From contig NZ_FNJO01000017.1 of assembly GCF_900104095.1 (NCBI RefSeq), positions 63,703-123,585 of the forward strand: a DNA stretch of 59,883 bases, in the 5' to 3' direction. The notes under the pieces were generated by a model, which was given only the letters and a program-made list of their open reading frames with translations, searched no databases and was not told the origin of the DNA. Source of the stretch: Ralstonia sp. 25mfcol4.1. Its GTDB lineage: Bacteria > Pseudomonadota > Gammaproteobacteria > Burkholderiales > Burkholderiaceae. Both the position numbers and the translations under genes were made by a program. This document shows, piece by piece, positions 19,098-26,793 of this stretch. How positions within the stretch are numbered: the stretch's first letter is position 1; each line of letters begins with the position of its first letter.

Positions 19098-20045
19098 TTA
19101 CGAACGCATCTCTGGCAGGATTTTTACCTGCCTCTCGATGGCGTCGGTGAATGCCCGGTACTGCGGCAGGAGCCTGCTGACGCGTTCGATGAAGCCTGCG
19201 CAGCGTTGGGACTGGACCGGCGGCCCACCTTTCATCAGCATGGCCGCGGGGTGCGACAGCGCCGCATGTTTCGTCAGGTATTCGGGAAGCTGGTCCGATC
19301 CGCGCAAGCGCATCAGCATGAGAAGTTCGACAGGAATCGTCTGCTCGACCGGATGATCAAAATCAAATAGCGAGTGATCGGTATCCAGCCGGCATTGCAT
19401 GAGGTGACGGTCGGCAAGCTCGAACGCCAGCGGCATGAAAGTCTCGTCGTCGGCCTGCCACTGTTCGACGATGCGGGCCAGCAGCGCATCGCTCTTGTGG
19501 AAGACGGTTTGCGGAACACTGACGCCCAGCGCCTGCCCCGCGACGTTCACGATCATCCCGGTCATGCCATTCATCGGGTGCAGTGCCGCGAGGTCGCTGT
19601 CGATGCCGAACCAGGCGTCGAGGCAGAAGGTGCCAAGCTCCTTCCAGTCGAGCGCAAGCAGCATGGCGATCTGCTGCGACATGTCGCGCTCGTAGGTCTG
19701 TCGGCGTGTGGGGCCGCTCCATTGCTCCTTGTGCAGGGCCAGCGCGTGCGTGCCGGACAGCGATTCCACAACGCCCAGCTGCAGTGACAACCAGTTCGGC
19801 GTGGCGCAGGTGTCGCCATTGTCCAGATCGATCGCACGCCATTGCCTGAGCCGGCCCAGCCAGAATATCGCGCGCGCGGCCCGCGGGACGGGAACGGCCG
19901 AAGGCGTGGCGGTGAAGGTGGCAAGCGTGTCCCGGTACATGCCATGCAGGGCGTTCGCTTGTGCCTGGGCAGTATGGAAGATGGTCTGACGCCGTTGCTC
20001 GTCTTCCGTCTCGTGTGTGATCTTCTTCCGCATTGTCGTTTCCAT
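19098..20045 (-). CDS. Uncharacterised cytoplasmic protein
   Basis: This 315-residue protein has no signal peptide or membrane segment. It is rich in Leu, Ala and Trp and looks mostly helical. The N-terminus is charged (RKKITHETEDEQRRQ). I do not recognise a family or a catalytic motif. An ATG at 20033 with GGAAACGACA before it is an alternative start. The gene is isolated between AT-rich intergenic stretches. Codon usage and GC look like those of the surrounding genes, so a real protein is likely. Confidence 0.7.
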   Translation of the reverse strand: METTMRKKITHETEDEQRRQTIFHTAQAQANALHGMYRDTLATFTATPSAVPVPRAARAIFWLGRLRQWRAIDLDNGDTCATPNWLSLQLGVVESLSGTHALALHKEQWSGPTRRQTYERDMSQQIAMLLALDWKELGTFCLDAWFGIDSDLAALHPMNGMTGMIVNVAGQALGVSVPQTVFHKSDALLARIVEQWQADDETFMPLAFELADRHLMQCRLDTDHSLFDFDHPVEQTIPVELLMLMRLRGSDQLPEYLTKHAALSHPAAMLMKGGPPVQSQRCAGFIERVSRLLPQYRAFTDAIERQVKILPEMRS

Positions 20046-20509
20046 AGGGATGGAGATAAGAAGATCGACACTACGAGTCCACGCGATTACGGTCCATCAC
20101 TTTTCATTGAAAAATCAGGAAATTTTGCAAAGGAGCGTGTGCAGAAATATCTGAGCCAAACGGACGATTCTGATGGCGGAAAGTAAAATCGATTTTTAGT
20201 CGAACCGCTATTTCCCGCGGCGTATTTTTAAGATGCATGTGGGACACAGGCAGACCCTGTGGAAGGTCCAAGGGAAGTCGTAACGTTGTGATGAGCCGCA
20301 TCGAGCCGCATCGAGCCGCAGCGAGCCGGAGCAAGCCGGAGGAGCCGCATTGACCACCGGCCGCGCGGTGCGCCTAGCAGTGGCCATGCAATGTGACGCT
20401 GGCGATTCAATACATTCGAGCGGCGCGTGGTCTTTCGCACTGCATCACGTCGAGCACTGAAAAGTGGCATGCTATGGCCGCGCGCTAGATGCCCGCGTGG
20501 AGGTGTGCC
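20046..20509. other. Gene-free region with AT-rich part and decamer repeats
   Basis: The first 180 bases are AT-rich and should include the promoter of the minus-strand hypothetical gene. The second part contains an imperfect tandem decamer array (20291-20350). No coding sequence is convincing here. Confidence 0.45.
20291..20350. repeat. Imperfect tandem decamer array (TCGAGCCGCA-like)
   Basis: Six consecutive 10-base units have the core GAGCCG, read as atGAGCCGca, tcGAGCCGca (twice), gcGAGCCGga, gcAAGCCGga and ggAGCCGcat. The period is close to one helical turn, so it could be a stacked protein-binding array or a simple replication-slippage product. Confidence 0.75.
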
Positions 20510-20761
20510 ATGACGATGCGTCAATTCGACCAGTTTCCCCCTCAGGAACGGCAGGACGTCGAGGCCGTGTTCAGACAGGTCGGTCTCGCCGTGGAGGAAT
20601 TCCACATTTCCGATGTCAACGGCACGGCGGCACGCCAGGTGACGGTGCGAAGGCAGGCCACCGGCGCCGAAAGCGTCTACGACGCGGGGCCGGGCACGTC
20701 ATGGGTGGAAGAACTGGAAAGCGACCTGGAGTGCGGGCTGTTCGGACAATTGTCGGCCTGA
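20510..20761 (+). CDS. Small uncharacterised protein
   Basis: This 83-residue soluble, acidic protein starts MTMRQFDQFPP. The ATG at 20510 is preceded by GGAGG at 7-base spacing, a strong initiation signal that favours a real gene. There is no signal peptide, cysteine motif or recognised domain. The gene is convergent with the BLUF gene. Confidence 0.68.
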   Translation: MTMRQFDQFPPQERQDVEAVFRQVGLAVEEFHISDVNGTAARQVTVRRQATGAESVYDAGPGTSWVEELESDLECGLFGQLSA

Positions 20762-20806
20762 GCCCATCTGCACCTTGCGACGCCCATTCGGCGCCAGGCG
20801 CCAGGC

Positions 20807-21250
20807 TCAGTTTCGTCCGCGATCCGGACTGCGTCCGATGATGGAGGCGCCGGCAATCAGTTCCTTGAGCAAGGCCAGCGATGCCGTGCCTGGCATGCGG
20901 TATGGGTCAAGTTCGCCCTGTGCCGAAAACTTGAGCAGCGTCGCGGCGTTGATCTTGCCGGCATTCACGCGCCCCATCGCCCAGCCGGAAAATGCCCGCT
21001 CGGCGATTTCCTCGAAGTGCAGCAGGACCACGTCGTGATGGCGCTTGTCCTGACCGATATTGAGGTAAAGCCGGGATACGGCCTCGCGGCTGCCCTCCAG
21101 CGCCTGCAGGAAAATGCTGTTGCTGTGGCACAGCACGCCGGTAATGCCGTGGCGGGGGTTGTGCGCCAGACTGGTTTCGAGGATGGCATCGAGCACATCG
21201 GCAGCCAGTGGTTCCCTGGCGCGGCTGGCGTAGAGCAGACGAACTAGCAT
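20807..21250 (-). CDS. BLUF-domain blue-light photoreceptor
   Basis: This 147-residue protein has a BLUF domain over about the first 95 residues, with a short C-terminal extension and no effector domain. Residues known to build the flavin hydrogen-bond network are in place: Tyr7 (LLYAS), Asn31 (HNPRHGITG) and Gln49 (FLQALEG), plus Trp90 and Met92 (SGWAMG). It should bind FAD and respond to blue light. Stand-alone BLUF proteins act by contact with partner proteins. It lies 27 bases downstream of folE on the same strand, so the two are probably one operon. Confidence 0.93.
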   Translation of the reverse strand: MLVRLLYASRAREPLAADVLDAILETSLAHNPRHGITGVLCHSNSIFLQALEGSREAVSRLYLNIGQDKRHHDVVLLHFEEIAERAFSGWAMGRVNAGKINAATLLKFSAQGELDPYRMPGTASLALLKELIAGASIIGRSPDRGRN

Positions 21251-21277
21251 GGTGGCCTCCTGCAGTGGCGGGGCGGA

Positions 21278-22000
21278 TCAGCGGCGGTTCAGGTTCAGTA
21301 GCGTCAGGAATTCGCGGCGCAGCTTGTCGTCCTTCAGGAACGAGCCGCGCATCACGCTGTTGGTCATCTTGGCGTCGGTGTCGCGCACCCCGCGCCAGTG
21401 CATGCAGAAATGCTCGGCTTCCATCACGATGGCCAGGCCATCGGGATTCATTTTTTCCTGGAGCAGGTCCGCCACCTGCGCCACGGCCTCTTCCTGGATC
21501 TGCGGGCGGCACATGATCCATTCGGCCAGGCGGGCGTACTTGGACAGGCCGATCAGATTCGAGTGCCGGTTCGGCATGACCCCAACCCAAAGGCTGCCGA
21601 TAATCGGGCACAGGTGATGTGAGCAGGCACTCCGCACCCGGATCGGGCCGACGATCATCAACTCGTTCAGCTGCTCGACGTTGGGGAATTCCGTGACTTC
21701 GGGGGCCTTGGCGTACCGTCCGGCAAAGATCTCCTTCAGGTACATCTTGGCGACGCGCCGGGCCGTCTCGCGGGTGTTGTGATCCTGGTCGACATCGATC
21801 ACCAGCGTGCGCAGCACCTCTTCCATGCGGGCTTCGACCTCGGCCTGCAGGGCATCGAGTTCGCCGTGCTCAAGAAAGCGCGCGATGTTGTCATTGGCAT
21901 GAAAACGTTCGCCGGCCTCGGTGATACGGGCCCGGATCCGGTCGGAAACCGGTGTATTGGCAGTGTGCCTGGCCCCGTCGGGGTGATCCTTGTGTGACAT
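21278..22000 (-). CDS. folE: GTP cyclohydrolase I
   Basis: This 240-residue cytoplasmic enzyme converts GTP to 7,8-dihydroneopterin triphosphate and formate, the first step of folate and pterin synthesis. The zinc ligands of the FolE1 class are present: Cys126 and His129 in CSHHLCP and Cys199 in EHFCMHWRG. The start MSHKDHPDG gives a length near the family norm. The longer frame adds a poorly conserved 31-residue leader and overlaps the end of the neighbouring transporter gene. The gene is directly followed by the BLUF photoreceptor, an unusual partner for a housekeeping folate gene, so this may be a specialised second copy. Confidence 0.94.
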   Translation of the reverse strand: MSHKDHPDGARHTANTPVSDRIRARITEAGERFHANDNIARFLEHGELDALQAEVEARMEEVLRTLVIDVDQDHNTRETARRVAKMYLKEIFAGRYAKAPEVTEFPNVEQLNELMIVGPIRVRSACSHHLCPIIGSLWVGVMPNRHSNLIGLSKYARLAEWIMCRPQIQEEAVAQVADLLQEKMNPDGLAIVMEAEHFCMHWRGVRDTDAKMTNSVMRGSFLKDDKLRREFLTLLNLNRR

Positions 22001-22076
22001 TTGCGGCGCTGGAGATCGGCGGAAAAGGGGCGCGGTGCGCGGTGCTTCACTATAAGCGAAAACGGACGGCGCCGAC

Positions 22077-23345
22077 TCAGCGCAGGACGGCAAGCGCCGG
22101 CAGCAGGGCCAGCGGCATCACGATCGCCCCTGTTTTAAGGAATGTGCCAGCACTGACGGCATGGCCCTCCCGGCGCAGGGCGGTCAGCCACAGCAGCGTG
22201 GCCAGCGATCCGGTTACCGACAGGTTCGGCCCCAGGTCCACGCCAATCAGCACGGCCGCCGTCACTGTCTCGGAGGCGTGGCCGGCCGCCAGCGCCGAGG
22301 CGGCAAACAGCCCGGCCGGCAGGTTGTTGACGATATTGCTGACGATGCCCACCGCGGCGCCTGCCATCCCGGCGCCGACCACGGCATCGGTGCCCTGGCG
22401 CAAGGACAGTTCGCGCACCCAGTCGGCCAACTGCGCGGTGAGGCCGGTCTGCGACAGGCCGGCCACCAGCACGAACAGCCCCGCCACCATCGGCAGCACG
22501 CCCCACGACACCTCGGCCAGCGACGGGCGCAGCAGGCGCGGCTGCGTGGCGCAGACGGCCAGCAGCGTCGCGGCGCCGCCGATGAACGTGGGCCAGCCCA
22601 GGTCCATGCCACGCAGGGACGCCGTCAGCAGCGCCGCGCCGGTCAGGACGATGCCTGCGGTGGTCAGCCATGCCTGCAGCGTCAGCGGCGGCGTTTCCAC
22701 GTCGTCGGCAATGCGCTCGGCCAGCGCCTCGCGCTGGGTCCAGTACAGGGCCGCGAACGTCATGACAATGGCCACGGCCGAGGGCAGAGAGAATCGCGCC
22801 AGCCAGCCCAGCAGCGGCGGCATGCGTTCGCCGAACAGCACGAGGTTGGCCGGGTTCGAGATCGGCAGCACGAAGCTGGCCGCGTTGGCGATGAACGCGC
22901 AGGCGTAGAGGTAGGGCAGAGGGTGCCGTACACGTGCCGCGCGCGTGGCGGCCAGCACGGCCGGTGTGAGCACCACCGCCGTGGCATCGTTCGACATGAA
23001 GGCGGTCACGGCGATGCCAAAGCCGTAGACCAGCACGAACAGGCGCCGCGCCGACCCTCGGGCGCTGCGCACGGCCAGGGCGGCCACATGATCGAACAGC
23101 CCGGTCTTGCGCGCCAGTTCCGAGATCAGCATCATCCCCGCCAGGAACAGGTAGACGTCGTTGCCGCGTGCCACCGCTTCCAGCGCGTCGCGCCAGGGCA
23201 GCAGGCCAGCCAAGCAAAGCACCAGCGCGCCGGCCATGGCCCAGAATGGCTCCGGCAGCCGGAACGGGCGGAACAGGACCCCCAGGGTGGCCAGCGTGGC
23301 GACGGCCCAGATCAGCGGCGTGGCGTAGACGGGCATGGTCGGCAT
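22077..23345 (-). CDS. ArsB/NhaD-superfamily ion transporter
   Basis: This 422-residue polytopic membrane protein has about 11 hydrophobic segments. The motifs FMSNDATAVVLTPAV and SNPANLVLFG match the ArsB/NhaD ion transporter superfamily, which includes arsenite and Na+/H+ antiporters. Its ATG overlaps the stop codon of the upstream PBP gene as TGATG, so translation is coupled. No arsR or arsC lies nearby, so arsenite specificity is not supported and the ion remains open. The hydrolase, PBP and this gene look like one operon. Confidence 0.85.
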   Translation of the reverse strand: MPTMPVYATPLIWAVATLATLGVLFRPFRLPEPFWAMAGALVLCLAGLLPWRDALEAVARGNDVYLFLAGMMLISELARKTGLFDHVAALAVRSARGSARRLFVLVYGFGIAVTAFMSNDATAVVLTPAVLAATRAARVRHPLPYLYACAFIANAASFVLPISNPANLVLFGERMPPLLGWLARFSLPSAVAIVMTFAALYWTQREALAERIADDVETPPLTLQAWLTTAGIVLTGAALLTASLRGMDLGWPTFIGGAATLLAVCATQPRLLRPSLAEVSWGVLPMVAGLFVLVAGLSQTGLTAQLADWVRELSLRQGTDAVVGAGMAGAAVGIVSNIVNNLPAGLFAASALAAGHASETVTAAVLIGVDLGPNLSVTGSLATLLWLTALRREGHAVSAGTFLKTGAIVMPLALLPALAVLR

Positions 23346-25408
23346 CAAAGGGCGGCGCCGCTGGCGCGCGGCGTGCTGGCCGGCGCCGGCATGTTCAGCG
23401 CGGCGGGCGTCGGGGAAGGGGCCATGGGCGCACCGGGCGCGCCGGGTGCACTGCCATCGGCGGGCAGGTCCGGTACGGCAGGTGGCGGCGGGAAGCCCAG
23501 CGACGCCAGGCCGTGGGTGCCGTCGGCGTTCTCGGCATAGGCCCAGTCGTTGTTGAACTGGGCCAGCTGCGCCGGCGTTGCGAAGCCGGCGTCGGGCACG
23601 CCCGCCAGGCGACCTTCCATATAGGCGGCCCAGATCGGCAGTGCCGTGGTTGCGCCGAACTCGTGGCGGCCCAGCGTGCGGTTGTCGTCAAAGCCCATCC
23701 AGGCCACGGTGACTACCTGCCCGCCGTAACCCGCGAACCAGCCGTCCACCGAATCGTTCGTGGTGCCGGTCTTGCCGGCGACGTCGTCGCGGCGCAGGTA
23801 GCGTTTGACGGCGGCGCCCGTGCCTTCGTCCACCACGCTTTGCAGCAGGCTGTTCATGACAAAGGCATTGCGCTCCGAGATCACGCGCGGTGGCTCGCTC
23901 GTATCGGCGGCAAACAGCACGTTGCCGTCCCCGTCGGTGATTTTCTCGATCAGGTACGGCTCGATGCGGTGGCCCTGGTTGGCGAACACGCCGTAGGCGG
24001 CCGCCAGCCGCAGCGGCGACGTGGTGCCCGTGCCCAGCGCCATCGGCAGATACGGGGGCAGGCGCTTGGTGGCGAAGCCGAACTTGCCGGCGAAGTCGAT
24101 CGCATACGGAATGCCGATGGCCTGCAGCGTGCGGATGGCCGGCAGGTTGCGCGATTCGGCCAGTGCCTGGCGGACCGTGATCGGGCCGACAAAGCGGCCG
24201 TCATCGTTGCCCGGCTGCCAGCGCGGCGAGTTGTCGAGCGGCGCGTCGTTGATCAACGTGCCCGGCGAGATGCCGCGCTCCAGCGCCGCCGAATAGATGA
24301 ACGGCTTGAAGGTCGAGCCCGGCTGGCGCTGCGCCTGCGTGGCGTGGTTGTAGCGGTTCGTGTCGAAGTTGCTGCCGCCGACCATGGCCTCGATGGCGCC
24401 GGTGCGGGCGTCCAGCGAGATCAGCGCCGCCTGGGGCAGCGCCGTGGCGGCCTTTGCCGCGCCATGCCGCTTGCCGTAACGCTCGATGCCGGCCTGCACG
24501 GCGTCATACGCCAGCGTCTGGTGCATCGACGACACCGTGGTGTAGACGTTGATGCCGCGCGTGTAGGCCTCGTCGCCGAAACGGTCATGCGCCAGCTGGC
24601 GCGCCAGTTCGGCCACGTATTCGGCGTGCCCGTCGAAGCGGCCATTGGCATCGTGACTGACCACGATCTGTGCATTGCGCGCCTCGCGATACTGGTCCTG
24701 CGTGATCATGCCAAGCGCCAGCATGCGGCCGAGCACGTATTCCTGGCGGCGCTTGGCGCGGGGCAGGTTGACCACCGGATTCATCGTCGAGGGCGCCTTG
24801 GGCAGGCCGGCCAGCATGGCCGTCTCGGCCAGCGACAGTTGCGCCAGGGGCTTGCCGAAGTAGGTCTGCGCCGCGCTGCCGAAGCCGTAGGCGTGCTCGC
24901 CCAGGTACACCTGGTTCATATAGAGCTCGAGGATGCGTTCCTTGGGCAGCGACCGGTCGATCTCGAAAGCCAGCAGGATTTCATACCACTTGCGCGACAG
25001 CGTCTTTCCGCGCGACAGGTAGAAGTTGCGGGCCACCTGCATCGTGATGGTGGAAGCGCCCTGGGCGTAGCCCTCGCCGATATTGGCCAGCGCGGCGCGT
25101 ACCAGGCCTGGCACGTCCACGCCCACATGGCTGTAGAACTGGTCGTCCTCGGCCGCCAGCAGCGCATCGGACATCAGCTTCGGCATGCGGTCGATCGGGA
25201 TGAACTCACGATGTTCCGTGCCGAATTCGCCGATCTGCACGTCGTCACGGGTGAAGACACGCAGCGGCACCTGGGGGCGATAGTCGCGCAGTGCGTCGAC
25301 GGACGGCAATTGCCGCAGGCTGACCACAGCGGCAAAACCGGCCAGCAGCACACCGGCTGCGGCCAGGCCTGCGGTCACGGCCGCAGCCTTGACTACGATT
25401 TTTTTCAT
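23345..25408 (-). CDS. Bifunctional peptidoglycan glycosyltransferase/transpeptidase, PBP1A type
   Basis: This class A penicillin-binding protein of about 687 residues has an N-terminal membrane anchor (about residues 5-30). The GT51 domain has catalytic Glu87 in AAEDDQFYSH and the GASTITMQVARNFYL motif. The transpeptidase domain has catalytic Ser365 (STFK), SRN at 419-421 and KTG at 546-548. The C-terminal 60 residues are Pro/Ala-rich and low in complexity. I chose the ATG giving MKKIVVKAAA; an ATG three codons earlier is possible. It polymerises and cross-links peptidoglycan in the periplasm. It is sandwiched between a hydrolase gene 10 bases upstream and an overlapping ion transporter gene. 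Confidence 0.94.
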   Translation of the reverse strand: MKKIVVKAAAVTAGLAAAGVLLAGFAAVVSLRQLPSVDALRDYRPQVPLRVFTRDDVQIGEFGTEHREFIPIDRMPKLMSDALLAAEDDQFYSHVGVDVPGLVRAALANIGEGYAQGASTITMQVARNFYLSRGKTLSRKWYEILLAFEIDRSLPKERILELYMNQVYLGEHAYGFGSAAQTYFGKPLAQLSLAETAMLAGLPKAPSTMNPVVNLPRAKRRQEYVLGRMLALGMITQDQYREARNAQIVVSHDANGRFDGHAEYVAELARQLAHDRFGDEAYTRGINVYTTVSSMHQTLAYDAVQAGIERYGKRHGAAKAATALPQAALISLDARTGAIEAMVGGSNFDTNRYNHATQAQRQPGSTFKPFIYSAALERGISPGTLINDAPLDNSPRWQPGNDDGRFVGPITVRQALAESRNLPAIRTLQAIGIPYAIDFAGKFGFATKRLPPYLPMALGTGTTSPLRLAAAYGVFANQGHRIEPYLIEKITDGDGNVLFAADTSEPPRVISERNAFVMNSLLQSVVDEGTGAAVKRYLRRDDVAGKTGTTNDSVDGWFAGYGGQVVTVAWMGFDDNRTLGRHEFGATTALPIWAAYMEGRLAGVPDAGFATPAQLAQFNNDWAYAENADGTHGLASLGFPPPPAVPDLPADGSAPGAPGAPMAPSPTPAALNMPAPASTPRASGAAL

Positions 25409-25418
25409 GGCGCGCATT

Positions 25419-26330
25419 CTACCGCGCTGCGGAAAGCGGCAACGGCACACCGGCTTCGGTTATATCGGCAGGCGGCGCCTTGGCCGCGCGCCGGGGCCCC
25501 TGGACCGGCGGAGGTGGTTGATGCGGCACCTGCTGGGCGAATTCGCAAAGCGCGAGCCAGGTTTCGGGCAACTCGACGATGGTGTAGTGGTCCGCCCCGG
25601 CAATGGTCTGCACCGCCACCGGTCCCGGCCAGGCGGCCATCAGCCGTTCGGAGCACGCGTGCGGCACGACATCGTCCCGTTCGGCAAGCAGCACCTTGGT
25701 GCTCTGCACGACCTTCTTGCAGTGGGAGATGGAATCGAAGTGGTGGCGCATCAGCTGCCGCAGCGGCACCAGCGGAAAGCGTTTGCGTACGATCTCCAGC
25801 AGCGAATCGTAGGGGGTGATCAGCTGCAGGCTCTCGAAATCCTGCAGGTCGGCCAGCTGGATCGCCACCCCGGTCCCCAGCGAGCGGCCCACCACATGCA
25901 CGCGCACACCTGGAAAGGCGCGGCGGATATGCAGGAGGAACTGGCTCGCATCGGCCACGGCGGCGGCCTCGGACGGCATGCCGTCCGAGTGGCCCAGCCC
26001 ACGGTAGTCGAACGTGGCAAAGCCCATGCCGGCGGGCAGCCATTTCATGAACTGCAGCGTTTCCAGGACGTCCTCGCCGCGCCCGGGCAGGTAGAACAGC
26101 AGGTCGCGCACGCCCTCGTGGTCGGCATGGTAGGTGTAGCCCCGGAACAGGCCGCCCGGCACCGGATGCGAATAGGCGTCGATGCCGTCGGGCAGGTCGC
26201 GCGGCGGGCGCCGGCGCGCGTCGAACAACAGCCGCTCCTGGTTGACGGTGAGATAGGTCCAATAGCAGGCAAAGCCGCCGGCCGTCACAAGGGTGGCGGC
26301 CAGTGTCCTGCGCAATAACGACGATGACAT
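25419..26330 (-). CDS. Membrane-anchored alpha/beta hydrolase
   Basis: This 303-residue protein has an N-terminal hydrophobic anchor (about residues 8-28) followed by an alpha/beta hydrolase fold. Nucleophile Ser150 sits in GRSLGTG, the oxyanion region is in LPGRGED, and the other triad members probably lie in ERDDVVP and GADHYTI. It resembles the BEM46/ABHD13-type serine hydrolases. The start is the first gene of a probable three-gene unit with PBP1A and an ArsB/NhaD transporter, which suggests an envelope role. The substrate is unknown. The last 30 residues are a Pro-rich tail. Confidence 0.86.
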   Translation of the reverse strand: MSSSLLRRTLAATLVTAGGFACYWTYLTVNQERLLFDARRRPPRDLPDGIDAYSHPVPGGLFRGYTYHADHEGVRDLLFYLPGRGEDVLETLQFMKWLPAGMGFATFDYRGLGHSDGMPSEAAAVADASQFLLHIRRAFPGVRVHVVGRSLGTGVAIQLADLQDFESLQLITPYDSLLEIVRKRFPLVPLRQLMRHHFDSISHCKKVVQSTKVLLAERDDVVPHACSERLMAAWPGPVAVQTIAGADHYTIVELPETWLALCEFAQQVPHQPPPPVQGPRRAAKAPPADITEAGVPLPLSAAR

Positions 26331-26498
26331 GGGGGCGTTGAACGGTGACGGCGGGCGGTGACGGACGGGGTCACGGACTGTAATGTCCCGTTCAGCCTAC
26401 CCGAATTTCTGGCAATGCGGCGTTGGACCCGGCAGGGTGCCCGCAAGTTCTTGTACGATATGCCGCATATCGACATCAAGGCCACAAGGGGCTGTTGC

Positions 26499-26732
26499 AT
26501 GAGTGACGAACAGAAGCGCGCCGAGGAGGCGCAGGCAATGGAGCGCGTGGTCAATGCCACGCGCCAGGTGCAGGTGGCCTTCACCGCGCTGCAAAGCCAG
26601 TATCCGCCGCAAGGCGGCGGCAAGCCGTCGAAGATCGCCTTGCAGACTTTCGATGCCGCGCTGCAGTCGCTGGAAGACGCCCAGGCGGCGTTCGACGAAG
26701 TGCTCAACGACCTGCTGGACGGCAACCGCTGA
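26499..26732 (+). CDS. Small helical protein of unknown function
   Basis: This 77-residue charged protein starts MSDEQKRAEEAQAMERV after an AAGGGG ribosome-binding site. It appears to be two helices (residues 3-30 and 45-75) separated by a Pro/Gly turn (YPPQGGGKP), suggesting a helical hairpin. No family is recognised. It is divergent from the hydrolase gene and convergent with bglX. Confidence 0.65.
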   Translation: MSDEQKRAEEAQAMERVVNATRQVQVAFTALQSQYPPQGGGKPSKIALQTFDAALQSLEDAQAAFDEVLNDLLDGNR

Positions 26733-26754
26733 GCGTTCCTGCCGATGATGTCGG

Positions 26755-26784
26755 ACGCCCCGATCCGGTGCGGGGCCGGGGCGT
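26755..26784. terminator. GC-rich hairpin between convergent genes
   Basis: Perfect arms ACGCCCCG (26755-26762) and CGGGGCGT (26777-26784) have an inner CCG/CGG pair. The hairpin sits between two convergent stop codons. There is no T run, so it may be a transcript-end stabiliser rather than a classical terminator. Confidence 0.45.
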
Positions 26785-26793
26785 GGATATCGA

